NCBI GenBank assembly: GCA_937928545.1
Contig: CALGJQ010000025.1
Coordinates: 1-64,000, forward strand
Length of the DNA stretch: 64,000 nt
DNA from: an uncultured Verrucomicrobiales bacterium
GTDB taxonomy: Bacteria; Verrucomicrobiota; Verrucomicrobiia; Verrucomicrobiales; Akkermansiaceae
Reading direction: 5' to 3'
In this document: piece by piece, positions 1 through 7,078 of the stretch
How positions within the stretch are numbered: the first letter of the stretch is position 1
Layout of the letters: each line of letters starts with the position of its first letter
Translations under genes and position numbers: made by a program
Notes under the pieces: model-generated
Database searches by the model: none
Seen by the model: only the letters and a program-made list of their open reading frames with translations
Told to the model about the DNA's origin: nothing

Positions 1-374
1 CCCCACCTCCCAAATCCCTCCCAAATCCCTCCCAAATCCCTCCCGCCGAAAGACAATGGGCCATGTTCTCCCATCTCTCGGCGTTCTCCACCTTCCTCAT
101 CCCGTTCGGATCCATCCTCGGACCTCTCGTCATGTATCTCATCAAAAAACACGAATACCCCTTCGGCTCTGACCAAGCCAAAGAAGCCCTCAACTTTAAC
201 ATCTCCTGCCTCATCTACGGACTCATCGCCCTCCCCCTCTGCTTCCTCTTCATCGGTTTCGTCCTCCTACCAGCCGTCTTCATCTTCTGGTTCATCTTAA
301 CCATCATCGCCACCACCAAGGCGAACGACGGCATCGTCTACCGCTACCCGCTCACCATCCGCTTGGTCCACTAG
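1..374 (+). CDS. DUF4870 (Tic20-like) membrane protein, 5' end outside window
   Basis: Small integral membrane protein of the DUF4870 type; function unknown. An ATG lies at 63, but the frame is open back to the window edge, and the residues just upstream (ERQWA before MFSHLSAF) match the conserved family opening of roughly E-R-x-W-A-M-x-x-H-L-S-A. The real start is therefore probably upstream of base 1, and the visible part has a proline-rich N-terminal stretch encoded by an 11-nt tandem repeat. The body shows the family pattern of IPFG, a GP then a membrane segment, K-x-E-x-PF and the EALNF motif, followed by two hydrophobic segments (about residues 50-85 from the ATG). It lies 33 bp upstream of the glycerate kinase gene. 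Family call by motif reading; the extent of the N-terminus is unknown. Confidence 0.75.
   Translation, partial: PPPKSLPNPSQIPPAERQWAMFSHLSAFSTFLIPFGSILGPLVMYLIKKHEYPFGSDQAKEALNFNISCLIYGLIALPLCFLFIGFVLLPAVFIFWFILTIIATTKANDGIVYRYPLTIRLVH
7..44. repeat. 11-nt tandem repeat (about 3.5 units)
   Basis: The unit CTCCCAAATCC occurs three times in perfect tandem, followed by five more bases of a fourth copy. It lies inside the open frame of the DUF4870 gene, where 11-nt units give an 11-residue proline-rich peptide period over 33 nt. Copy number could vary by slippage and would shift the frame unless it changed in threes. Confidence 0.85.
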
Positions 375-407
375 ACGCTTGGCCCCACATCTGCTACTTC
401 TCCTAGC

Positions 408-1535
408 ATGCGCGTCCTCATCGCCAACGACAAATTTAAAGGCTCTCTCTCGGCAAACGACGCCGCCACCGCCATCGCCGCCGGACTTCCCTCCTCCTGC
501 GAGATCGACATCTGCCCCATTGCTGATGGAGGCGAAGGCTTCACCGCCACCATGCTCGCCGCCCTCGGTGGTCGTTGGGTCGAATGCGACACCGTCGATG
601 CCCTCTTCCGCCCCCTCAAGTCCCGCTACGCCATCACCGACTCCGGCCTCGCCGTCATGGAAATGGCCTCCGCCTCCGGCTTCGAACTCATCCCCGAAGC
701 CGACCGCGACATTCTGAATTCCTCCACCTACGGCACCGGCCTCATGCTCCGCCACGCCGCCGGCCAAAAAGACGTCCAACGCATCCTCATCGGCCTCGGC
801 GGCAGCGCCACCAACGATGGCGGCCTTGGCATGGCCGATGCCCTCGGCGCCCTCCTCCTCGACTCCGAAGAAGAACCCCTCTCCCCCTTCCCCGCCGGAC
901 TCTCCAATCTCGCCATCATCGACGCCGATCAACTCCTCTCCCTTCCTCCAGTCGATGTCGCCTGCGATGTCGACAACCCCGTCCTCGGACCTAACGGAGC
1001 CACCGCCATCTTCGGCCCTCAAAAAGGAGCCAGTCCCGAAGACCAAAAAATCCTCGAAGACTTCCTCACCCGCTTCATCGATCTCACCGGCGCTCACGAA
1101 CTCGCCGAAACCCCCGGCGCAGGTGCCGCAGGCGGACTCGGCTTCGGCCTCATGCACTTTCTCAAGGCCGAACTCCACCCCGGCTTCGACCTCGTCTCGG
1201 AAGCCCTGCAACTCTCCGACCGCATCGCCGCCGCCGACCTCGTCATTACCGGCGAAGGCTCGCTCGATTCCCAATCCCTCTCCGGAAAAGGCCCCGTCGG
1301 CATCGCCCGTCTCGCTCAAAATCTTGGCAAACCCGTCATCGGACTCGCCGGCCACATCTCCGAAGAAGTCCGCGCCTCAAATCTCTTCGAACACTGCGGA
1401 GCCCTCACTGACTTCGACCTCCCGCTCGAAACCCTCATGTCTGACGCCGCAGATCTCCTCACAAAAAAGGTCCGCCAACTCAGCGACCTGCTCCCTCTCA
1501 AGGAGCGCGGGCGTCCCGCCCGTTTCGAAACCTAG
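408..1535 (+). CDS. Glycerate kinase (GlxK/GarK family, PF02595)
   Basis: ATP-dependent glycerate 2-kinase of the GK-I family, feeding glycerate into glycolysis as phosphoglycerate; cytoplasmic. The 375 aa match the usual length. Family landmarks seen are the N-terminal IANDKFKGSLSA, CPIADGGEG at about 36-44, the glycine-rich GLGGSATNDGG at about 129-139, the GAGAAGGLG stretch near 236, and ITGEGSLDSQSL followed by GKGP near 285. Start at the ATG at 408; no Shine-Dalgarno sequence is visible. The last codons (KERGRPARFET) are encoded by a GCGTCCCGCC palindrome, so the C-terminal tail looks like a repeat insertion rather than part of the enzyme fold. fabD follows after about 50 bp. Confidence 0.93.
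   Translation: MRVLIANDKFKGSLSANDAATAIAAGLPSSCEIDICPIADGGEGFTATMLAALGGRWVECDTVDALFRPLKSRYAITDSGLAVMEMASASGFELIPEADRDILNSSTYGTGLMLRHAAGQKDVQRILIGLGGSATNDGGLGMADALGALLLDSEEEPLSPFPAGLSNLAIIDADQLLSLPPVDVACDVDNPVLGPNGATAIFGPQKGASPEDQKILEDFLTRFIDLTGAHELAETPGAGAAGGLGFGLMHFLKAELHPGFDLVSEALQLSDRIAAADLVITGEGSLDSQSLSGKGPVGIARLAQNLGKPVIGLAGHISEEVRASNLFEHCGALTDFDLPLETLMSDAADLLTKKVRQLSDLLPLKERGRPARFET
1500..1529. repeat. GCGTCCCGCC-type extragenic palindrome inside a gene end
   Basis: CGGGCGTCCCGCCCG is a palindromic core at the very 3' end of the glycerate kinase gene. The same GCGTCCCGCC core recurs near 2574, 18464 and 22995. Here it is translated as the terminal RGRPARFE residues of the kinase. Confidence 0.6.
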
Positions 1536-1587
1536 CACCAAGCTTTTACGTGACATCTCCCAAGCTAACCCTTTTCCTAGCCTCCAC

Positions 1588-2514
1588 ATGAGCAAAGCAG
1601 TTCTCTTATTCTCCGGACAAGGCGCCCAAAAAGTCGGCATGGGGCAAGACCTCATCGAAGCCTACCCCTCAGCCAAAACCCTCTTCGAACAAGCCGACAC
1701 CGCCCTCGGCCGATCTCTCACCGACATCATGTTCAACGGCCCCGCCGAGGACCTCACCAAAACCGGCAACTGCCAACCCGCCCTCTTCCTCCATGGCCTC
1801 GCCCTTCTCCAAATCCTCCAAGAAAAAGTCCCCGCTCTCGAGCCCGTCGCCGCCGCTGGCCTCTCCCTCGGAGAAATGACCGCGCACTGCGCTGCCGGAT
1901 CCTTCGGCTTCAAAGAAGGACTCAAACTCGTCGCCCGCCGTGGCGAACTCATGGACCAAGCCTGCGAAGCCAACCCCGGCTCCATGGCCGCCATGATCGG
2001 AGGAACTGACGAGGACGTCGCCCGCCTCGCCGCCGAATGCGACGTCGATATTGCCAACCTCAATTGCCCCGGCCAGACCGTCCTCTCCGGAAAAGAAGAA
2101 GGCATCGACCAAGCCGTTGCCAAAGCCAAAGAATTCGGCCTCCGCATGGGCAAAAAACTCCAAGTCGCCGGAGCCTACCACTCCCGCCTCATGGCTGGAG
2201 CTCAGGCAGAACTCGGCGAAGCCCTCGCCGCCACCGACTTCCAAGATCCCAAAATTCCCGTCATCTCCAACTTCCTCGCCGCACCCGCCGAAGGCCCAGA
2301 CGCCATCCGCGCCTCCTTAAAAGACCAAGTCACCGGCTCCGTTCGTTGGATCGAATCCATCCGCCTCCTCCGTGAGCAAGGCCACGACACCTTCATCGAA
2401 CTCGGCCCCGGAAAAGTCCTTGCGGGATTTATGGCCCGGATCGACAAAGAAGCCCGCATCATTTCCATCGAAGACGCCGCCTCATTAGAAGCCGCAATCG
2501 CCGAACTTTCTTAA
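1588..2514 (+). CDS. fabD: Malonyl-CoA:ACP transacylase FabD
   Basis: Transfers malonate from CoA to acyl carrier protein for fatty-acid synthesis; cytoplasmic. The 308-aa product starts at the ATG at 1588 (MSKAVLLFSGQGAQ). The frame is open further upstream, but that stretch is a shadow of the glycerate kinase gene. FSGQGAQ at 8-14, the nucleophile elbow GLSLGE (Ser93), and GAYHSRLM near 200 carrying the catalytic His are all present. The length matches the family (about 310 aa). A palindrome and then tRNA-Asp follow. No other fab genes are adjacent, so fabD stands alone here. Confidence 0.97.
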   Translation: MSKAVLLFSGQGAQKVGMGQDLIEAYPSAKTLFEQADTALGRSLTDIMFNGPAEDLTKTGNCQPALFLHGLALLQILQEKVPALEPVAAAGLSLGEMTAHCAAGSFGFKEGLKLVARRGELMDQACEANPGSMAAMIGGTDEDVARLAAECDVDIANLNCPGQTVLSGKEEGIDQAVAKAKEFGLRMGKKLQVAGAYHSRLMAGAQAELGEALAATDFQDPKIPVISNFLAAPAEGPDAIRASLKDQVTGSVRWIESIRLLREQGHDTFIELGPGKVLAGFMARIDKEARIISIEDAASLEAAIAELS

Positions 2515-2558
2515 GCGGAAAAAAATGTAGAAAACGACAAATTAGTTCTTGTCCATCT

Positions 2559-2584
2559 CGGCGGGTCGCCATAGCGTCCCGCCG
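2559..2584. repeat. Palindromic hairpin between fabD and tRNA-Asp
   Basis: The arms CGGCGGG and CCCGCCG enclose CGC-CATA-GCG, giving about 10 bp of stem with a T/T mismatch. It carries the GCGTCCCGCC core of the genome's extragenic palindromes. There is no T-run after it, so I read it as a repeat and not as a terminator. Confidence 0.55.
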
Positions 2585-2600
2585 TCTTAACCGACGATGC

Positions 2601-2677
<77 letters not shown>

Positions 2678-2704
2678 CTTCTTTCCAAAGAAGAAGCAAA
2701 TTAT

Positions 2705-2731
2705 AACTCCCATTCACCTGGGAGTTTTTTT
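2705..2731 (+). terminator. Intrinsic terminator of tRNA-Asp
   Basis: The stem AACTCCCA/TGGGAGTT (2705-2712 with 2719-2726) has a 6-nt loop and continues into a run of seven T. It sits just after tRNA-Asp. Confidence 0.85.
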
Positions 2732-2740
2732 GTGCCCCTA

Positions 2741-2839
2741 AATATGGAGAGCGGGCTTCCAGCCCGTGAAATGCCCTCGGGTGCTTACCCTCAACCCCAG
2801 CCCCCAACCAAAGCGGGCAAAATGCCCACTCTCCATATT
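2741..2839. mobile_element. 99-bp MITE-like element with 16-bp terminal inverted repeats
   Basis: AATATGGAGAGCGGGC at 2741-2756 is matched by GCCCACTCTCCATATT at 2824-2839, an inverted repeat with 15 of 16 bases paired. The interior is non-coding and contains a smaller GGGCTTCCAGCCC palindrome. I see no clear target-site duplication in the flanks. It fills most of the gap between tRNA-Asp and the carboxypeptidase gene. Confidence 0.5.
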
Positions 2840-2893
2840 CCCACCACCAAAATTCCCCATTGCCTCCCCTAAAAACTGCGCCATCCTCCTCCC

Positions 2894-4354
2894 ATGCGAT
2901 TCGCCATCATTCCCTTACTATTCACCCTCCTCCACGCTCAAGAAACCGAGAAAAAGAAAGACAAAGCCGAAGAGAAAAACAAAGTCTCCAAACAAGCCTC
3001 CGTCACCATCGATGGCAAAAAAATCGACTACCGCGTCACCGCCTCCACCCTCACGCTCAAAACCGAAAAGGACAAAGACCGCGCCTCCATCTTCCACGTC
3101 GCCTACGAACGCATCGGCCTCGAAGACCGCCACAAACGCCCCGTCATGTTCGCCTTCAACGGCGGCCCCGGCTCCTCCGCCGTTTGGCTCCACCTCGGTG
3201 CCCTCGGCCCGAAACTCGTCCCCACCACTCCCGATGGCACCGCCACCCTTACTCCTCCCACCATCGTTCAAGAAAACCCTCACTCCATTCTCGACGTCGT
3301 AGACCTCGTCTTCATCGACCCCGTCTCCACCGGATTCTCCCGCGTTAAGGGCGATGGCAAAGCCTCCGAATTCCACGGCGTTGATGGCGACATCCGCTCC
3401 GTCGGCGACTTCATCCGCCGCTGGACCACCGAAAACGACCGTTGGGCTTCTCCTAAATACCTCCTCGGCGAATCCTACGGCGGCGTTCGCGCCACCGGCC
3501 TCGCCGACCACCTCCAAGACGAACACGGCATGACCCTCAATGGCGTCGTCCTCCTCTCCTCCCTCGTTGACTTCCGCACCCTCCGAACCAACAAGGCCGA
3601 CGACCTCGCCTACTCCGTCTACCTCCCCGCCATGACTGGCACCTCACACTTCCACAAAAAAATCTCAGGCGACCGCGACACCCTCGTCAAAGAATCCCAC
3701 GCATACGCCTTCGGCCCCTACGCCCAGGCCCTCCTCAAAGGTGCTGACATCTCAGAAGAAGAAAAAAACACCGTCGCCGCCCAGCTCGCAAAATTCACCG
3801 GCCTCCCCGCTTCACTCTTCATCGAGACCAATCTCCGCCTCTCCTCCTCTCGTTATCGAAAAGAACTCCTGCGCGATGAGCGCAAAGTCCTCGGCCGCTT
3901 CGATGCCCGCATTGCCTGGCCCGCCACCGATGTCTCCGATGACTACCCCAGCTATGACCCCTCCTACTCGGTCGCACTCGGAGCCTTTTCCACCGCCATG
4001 AACGACTACCTCAGCCGTGACCTCGGCTGGACTGGTCACCAACCCTACCGCATCCTCACCCGTGCAGTTCACCCATGGAACTGGGGCGCGAATAACAGCG
4101 TCCTCAACATGACCAAGCACCTCGAAAACGCCATGGTCGATAACCCCCAACTTAAGGTCCTCGTCATGTGTGGCTACACCGACCTCGCCACCCCTCCCGC
4201 CAACATGCAATACAGCATCTCACACCTCTTCAACATTCCTGATGAACGCCGCAAAGCCATCGAATTCACCTGGTATGAAGCGGGTCACATGTTCTATCTA
4301 AACCAACCAGACCTCGAAAAAATGAGGATGGATCTCGTCAACTTCCTCAAATAA
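2894..4354 (+). CDS. Secreted serine carboxypeptidase-like protein (peptidase family S10)
   Basis: Exported alpha/beta-hydrolase of family S10, likely releasing C-terminal residues from peptides in the periplasm or outside the cell. An N-terminal signal peptide (about residues 1-16, ending LLHA) is followed by a Lys/Glu-rich linker (about 19-34). Family motifs are FNGGPGSSAVW near 88-98, the nucleophile motif GESYGG with Ser194, the late Asp in CGYTDLATPP, and AGHMFYLNQP with the catalytic His near the C-terminus. The 486-aa length fits bacterial S10 proteins. It is a single-gene unit, closed by a hairpin shared with the convergent tRNA-Gln. The substrate is unknown. Confidence 0.92.
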   Translation: MRFAIIPLLFTLLHAQETEKKKDKAEEKNKVSKQASVTIDGKKIDYRVTASTLTLKTEKDKDRASIFHVAYERIGLEDRHKRPVMFAFNGGPGSSAVWLHLGALGPKLVPTTPDGTATLTPPTIVQENPHSILDVVDLVFIDPVSTGFSRVKGDGKASEFHGVDGDIRSVGDFIRRWTTENDRWASPKYLLGESYGGVRATGLADHLQDEHGMTLNGVVLLSSLVDFRTLRTNKADDLAYSVYLPAMTGTSHFHKKISGDRDTLVKESHAYAFGPYAQALLKGADISEEEKNTVAAQLAKFTGLPASLFIETNLRLSSSRYRKELLRDERKVLGRFDARIAWPATDVSDDYPSYDPSYSVALGAFSTAMNDYLSRDLGWTGHQPYRILTRAVHPWNWGANNSVLNMTKHLENAMVDNPQLKVLVMCGYTDLATPPANMQYSISHLFNIPDERRKAIEFTWYEAGHMFYLNQPDLEKMRMDLVNFLK

Positions 4355-4363
4355 GAAGGAGAG

Positions 4364-4415
4364 AAAAAAAGCCACTCTTTCAAAAAAACAACCTCACTGA
4401 GAGGGAAAGAGTGGC
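4364..4415 (-). terminator. Terminator hairpin between S10 gene and tRNA-Gln
   Basis: An 11-bp perfect inverted repeat, GCCACTCTTTC at 4371-4381 and GAAAGAGTGGC at 4405-4415, is followed on the minus strand by seven T (A-run 4364-4370). The right arm overlaps the CCA end of tRNA-Gln. It most likely ends tRNA-Gln transcription and may also act on the convergent carboxypeptidase mRNA. Confidence 0.65.
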
Positions 4416-4486
4416 AGTCCCACAAGGACTTGAACCTTGAATGACTGAATCAAAATCAGCTGTGTTACCGATTACACCATGGGACT
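4412..4486 (-). tRNA. tRNA-Gln (TTG)
   Basis: Read on the minus strand, the acceptor arms are AGTCCCA and TGGGACT, with discriminator G and an encoded CCA. The anticodon loop is TTTTGAT (anticodon TTG) between GCTGA and TCAGT, and the T-arm has GGTTCAAGTCC. The 75-nt length and features fit bacterial tRNA-Gln. Confidence 0.93.
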
Positions 4487-4664
4487 GGCTCTTCGCCTGC
4501 GCCTTCGCGCGGACGGCGGAGAGATAAATTCACCCGCGCGTTCTTGCAAGGATGAAATAAGCGGATTCCTCATTTTTCTCACCTAATTTCGATGCAACAG
4601 GTTCATCTCGCTGGGAAACTCAAACCTTGTCACGACAGCTCAAAAAACCCACTCTACCTTGGAA

Positions 4665-5372
4665 ATGAAAAAGCAAATCCTAGTTGCACTCACCCTCATT
4701 GCATCAGCAATGGTGACCTTCGGTGCACGTATCCCCGGTAAAAGCTTCCCGATCTCGGAGCTTGAAAAGGCGAAAACCACCGCTCAAGAGCGTGGCAAAC
4801 CACTCATCTTCATCGACACCTGACTATCTGGGTCCTGAGGAAGCACCTTCGTTGTCAGTTCGGCAACTTTTGATGAGTTTAAATCTGTGGGAATCTTTGT
4901 CGTCATCGATAATGATTTAAAAGATTACAAAGGCGAAATGCCTCGCGAGCTTCGCAAGGCTGCCAAGGGCAACACCATGCCCATCGTCGTGGTCACAAAT
5001 TCCGATGGCTCCAAGCCAATCACCGGCTACACCGCCAACGGCAACAATGCCAAATCGGTGAAGCAAATCGCCCGCGACGTAAGAAAGAAGATCCGTGAGA
5101 ATCCTGGGATCATCGCCGCTGGAGCAACTTCAGCATCTGATGAGAAAAAAGCAGAGGAGACCGAAAAAGAGGCCGATTCTAATTCCGCTTACAATGTCAT
5201 CGCTGAGTCCCAGAAATGGACCAACTCTGCCGGAAAAGACATCACCGCCGCGGTCCTCGCGGTTGACGTAAGCAATGTCACCTTCCTCATGCCAAACGGA
5301 AAACAGGTTGAGTATCCCCTCTCCAAGCTCTCCGCTGAAAGTCAGGCCGCCTTGAGCCAGCTTGTTAAGTAA
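4665..5372 (+). CDS. Exported thioredoxin-like protein with two in-frame UGA codons, SHD1-like C-terminus
   Basis: One frame runs from the ATG at 4665 to the TAA at 5372 (236 codons), broken only by UGA at 4821 (codon 53) and UGA at 4836 (codon 58). Before the first UGA are a signal peptide (about residues 1-21) and a thioredoxin-like first strand (KPLIFIDT). After the second UGA the fold continues with a strand reading GIFVVID and a proline preceding the next strand (MPIVVV). The C-terminal about 55 residues (KWTNSAGKDITAAVL, then YPLSKLSAES) resemble the SHD1-like domain common in PVC bacteria. The UGAs sit where a thioredoxin fold carries its redox cysteines, spaced U-x4-U. Alternatives are double selenocysteine, a recent pseudogene, or paired frameshifts: the +1 frame between them reads DYLGPEE. 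A start at 4887 would give only a truncated protein. Confidence 0.55.
4851..4867 (+). promoter_or_regulatory. SECIS-like hairpin downstream of the two UGA codons
   Basis: GTTGTC (4851-4856) pairs with GGCAAC (4862-4867), counting one G-U pair, around the loop AGTTC. The loop starts 19 nt after the second UGA and 34 nt after the first, and its second base is G. As I recall the published bacterial SECIS model, this falls in its range (short upper stem, small apical loop with an early G, 16-37 nt from UGA). It is a weak generic motif, so this is inference only. Confidence 0.3.
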
Positions 5373-5396
5373 AGCTTCCTGATTTCTTCAAATTTC

Positions 5397-5428
5397 AAAA
5401 AGCCGCTTGTTCACCAAGCGGCTTTTTT
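5397..5428 (+). terminator. Intrinsic terminator of the thioredoxin-like gene
   Basis: AGCCGCTTG (5401-5409) and CAAGCGGCT (5415-5423) form a perfect 9-bp stem with loop TTCAC, followed by six T and preceded by five A. It is strong and correctly placed 28 nt after the stop, which suggests the interrupted gene is still a maintained transcription unit. Confidence 0.9.
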
Positions 5429-5446
5429 GTGGGACAAAGCCCACCC

Positions 5447-5475
5447 TTGACCTCCCCTCAAAAAAGCCAGACCTT
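5447..5475 (+). promoter_or_regulatory. Possible prfA promoter
   Basis: TTGACC at 5447-5452 lies 17 nt before GACCTT (5470-5475), about 11 nt upstream of the prfA ATG. The same CCCTTGACC string precedes the outer-membrane gene at 61222. The -10 match is poor; low confidence. Confidence 0.25.
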
Positions 5476-5486
5476 CTCCGCCGCCC

Positions 5487-6563
5487 ATGGACTACGGAAC
5501 TCTCATCGAAAAACGCCAAACACGACTCGCCGAGATCGAAAAGCTCATGGAGGACCCCGAGTTCTTCAGTGACCAGAGAACCTCCACGCAATACATGCGC
5601 GAACACCGTGGGCTCAAAAAACTCCTCAGTCTCTGGGAAGAATACCAGCAACTCATCACCGACATCGCCGGAAACGAGGAACTCGCCAAAGGCGACGACC
5701 CCGAATTCGCCGCGATGGCCGAAGAAGAACTTCCGCCCATGCGCGAGCGCTTTGAGACCCTCGGCCAAGAAGTCCAATACGCCCTCCTCCCCCGCGACGA
5801 AACTGAGGACCGCGATGCCCTCCTCGAAATCCGTGCCGGAGCTGGTGGTGACGAAGCCTCCCTCTTCGCTGGCGAACTCCTGAACGCTTACCAACGCTAC
5901 AGCGACAAACGCGGTTGGAAATGCGAGCACCTCGGCAGCTCCCCCTCCGATGTTGGAGGTTATAAAGAGGTCGTCCTCAAAGTCACCGGAGAAGAAGTCT
6001 TCCGCTTTCTCAAATACGAATCCGGCGTTCACCGCGTCCAGCGCGTTCCCGCCACCGAAACCCAAGGCCGCATTCACACCTCCACCTGCACCGTCGCCGT
6101 CATGCCAGAGGCTGAGGAAGTGGACTTCCAGCTCCGCCCTGAGGACCTCCACATCCAAGCCACCCGCTCCGGTGGTTCCGGCGGACAGCACGTCAACACC
6201 ACCGACTCCGCCGTGCAAATCACCTACCTTCCCACTGGCCTTCAAGTGAAATGCCAAGACGGACGCTCACAAACCCAAAACAAAGCCCTCGGCCTCGAAA
6301 TTCTCCGCGCCAAGCTCTTCGAAATCGCACAACGCGAAGCTCAAGAAAGCTACTCAGCTCAGCGCAAATCCCTCATCGGCTCCGGAGACCGCTCCGAGAA
6401 AATCCGCACCTACAACTTCCCCCAATCTCGCGTCACCGATCACCGCATCAACTACACCTCCCACAACATGGAAGGCATCATGAATGGCGAGATCTTCGAA
6501 TTCACCGACAACCTCCAAAAGGCCGAAATGGAACAGCGCCTCGCCGAAGAGGAATTGGGCTAA
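5487..6563 (+). CDS. prfA: Peptide chain release factor 1
   Basis: Recognises UAA and UAG in the ribosomal A site and triggers peptide release; cytoplasmic. The 358 aa match the family. The GGQ peptidyl-hydrolysis loop is intact in SGGSGGQHVNTTDSAV, and the upstream HRVQRVPATETQGRIHTS block is the conserved RF1 core. A PAT tripeptide is present, typical of RF1 rather than RF2 (SPF). It is the first gene of a cluster with prmC, which methylates the GGQ glutamine, but a toxin-antitoxin pair lies between them. RF1 does not read UGA, which is relevant to the UGA codons of the gene before it. Confidence 0.97.
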   Translation: MDYGTLIEKRQTRLAEIEKLMEDPEFFSDQRTSTQYMREHRGLKKLLSLWEEYQQLITDIAGNEELAKGDDPEFAAMAEEELPPMRERFETLGQEVQYALLPRDETEDRDALLEIRAGAGGDEASLFAGELLNAYQRYSDKRGWKCEHLGSSPSDVGGYKEVVLKVTGEEVFRFLKYESGVHRVQRVPATETQGRIHTSTCTVAVMPEAEEVDFQLRPEDLHIQATRSGGSGGQHVNTTDSAVQITYLPTGLQVKCQDGRSQTQNKALGLEILRAKLFEIAQREAQESYSAQRKSLIGSGDRSEKIRTYNFPQSRVTDHRINYTSHNMEGIMNGEIFEFTDNLQKAEMEQRLAEEELG

Positions 6564-6607
6564 TCAATGAGATTGCGAGCGAGCGAAAATTCATCTATCC
6601 TTAAGGC

Positions 6608-6802
6608 ATGAGCGTAAAAGACATACAGGATCAATTGGCCACCCTCTCACTCGAGGATCGCCGCCAGTTGACTGCATTCCTCGTCTCACTGAGACACCAA
6701 GAGCTCGCCGGATACAAAGAAAGCCTCGCTGCAAAAATTGACGACACCAATGAGACCAACTGGATCTCATTAGAAGAGTTTGATCGCCGCGTTTCAGCCT
6801 AA
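6608..6802 (+). CDS. Putative antitoxin of a RelE/ParE-type pair
   Basis: A 64-aa, charged, mostly helical protein (MSVKDIQDQLATLSLEDRRQ opening, WISLEEFDRRV ending) of the size and layout of small addiction-module antitoxins. It lies 44 bp after prfA. Its TAA stop shares one base with the ATG of the next gene, which encodes a ParE/RelE-like toxin, and that arrangement is the main evidence. The C-terminal half, with its W-I-S-L-E-E-F pattern, would be the toxin-binding part. No DNA-binding fold is obvious by eye. Confidence 0.65.
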   Translation: MSVKDIQDQLATLSLEDRRQLTAFLVSLRHQELAGYKESLAAKIDDTNETNWISLEEFDRRVSA

Positions 6803-7059
6803 TGAAAGAGTATCGATTGCTCCTCTCACTCGACGTCGTCGAGTTTATCGAGCGTCTCCCTCGGAAGACTCGTCTTGGCATCAGAGCTGGGATCATGGAA
6901 ATTTCACAAGACCCTATCGGCATGTCTGACGCCTCCGACTACGACTCGATCGGCAGGCTCGTCCAAATCATGGTCATCGGAGATTACGCTCTCACCTACT
7001 GGATCGACGATGCCGACCAACACATCAAAATTCTCGATATCCACTCAGCTGACCGCTAG
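6802..7059 (+). CDS. RelE/ParE-family toxin
   Basis: The 85-aa protein has the RelE/ParE layout: an N-terminal strand (YRLLLSLDVVEFIERLP), a helix rich in Lys/Arg (RKTRLGIRAGI), a dP turn, then strands G-R-L-V-Q-I-M-V-I-G-D-Y-A-L-T-Y-W and I-K-I-L-D-I-H-S-A-D-R. Members block translation or gyrase; which applies here cannot be told. It is translationally coupled to the antitoxin by a 1-nt overlap. The pair sits between prfA and prmC, which are adjacent in many bacteria. Confidence 0.7.
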   Translation: MKEYRLLLSLDVVEFIERLPRKTRLGIRAGIMEISQDPIGMSDASDYDSIGRLVQIMVIGDYALTYWIDDADQHIKILDIHSADR

Positions 7060-7078
7060 CGCTCCCAGCACTTTTTAA

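Noticed and set aside
7-44. CRISPR-like repeat
   Set aside because: Unit of 11 nt without spacers; a simple tandem repeat. No other CRISPR-like array was seen anywhere in the window.
297-1355. Long open frame on the minus strand (352 aa)
   Set aside because: Gly/Glu-rich shadow opposite the glycerate kinase gene, caused by its C-ending codon bias. Similar long shadows at 2918-3526, 5388-6257, 8050-8775, 13009-14043, 17058-17792 and 24885-26399 are rejected for the same reason.
4371-4415. Repeat of the tRNA-Gln 3' end as an integration (att) site
   Set aside because: The two copies of GCCACTCTTTC are inverted, not direct, and are followed by a T-run; a terminator explains them better.
4723-4920. 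65-codon +1 frame through the double-UGA region
   Set aside because: Unrelated Ser/Lys-rich translation outside the UGA interval. It is only of use as evidence for the alternative frameshift reading (DYLGPEE).
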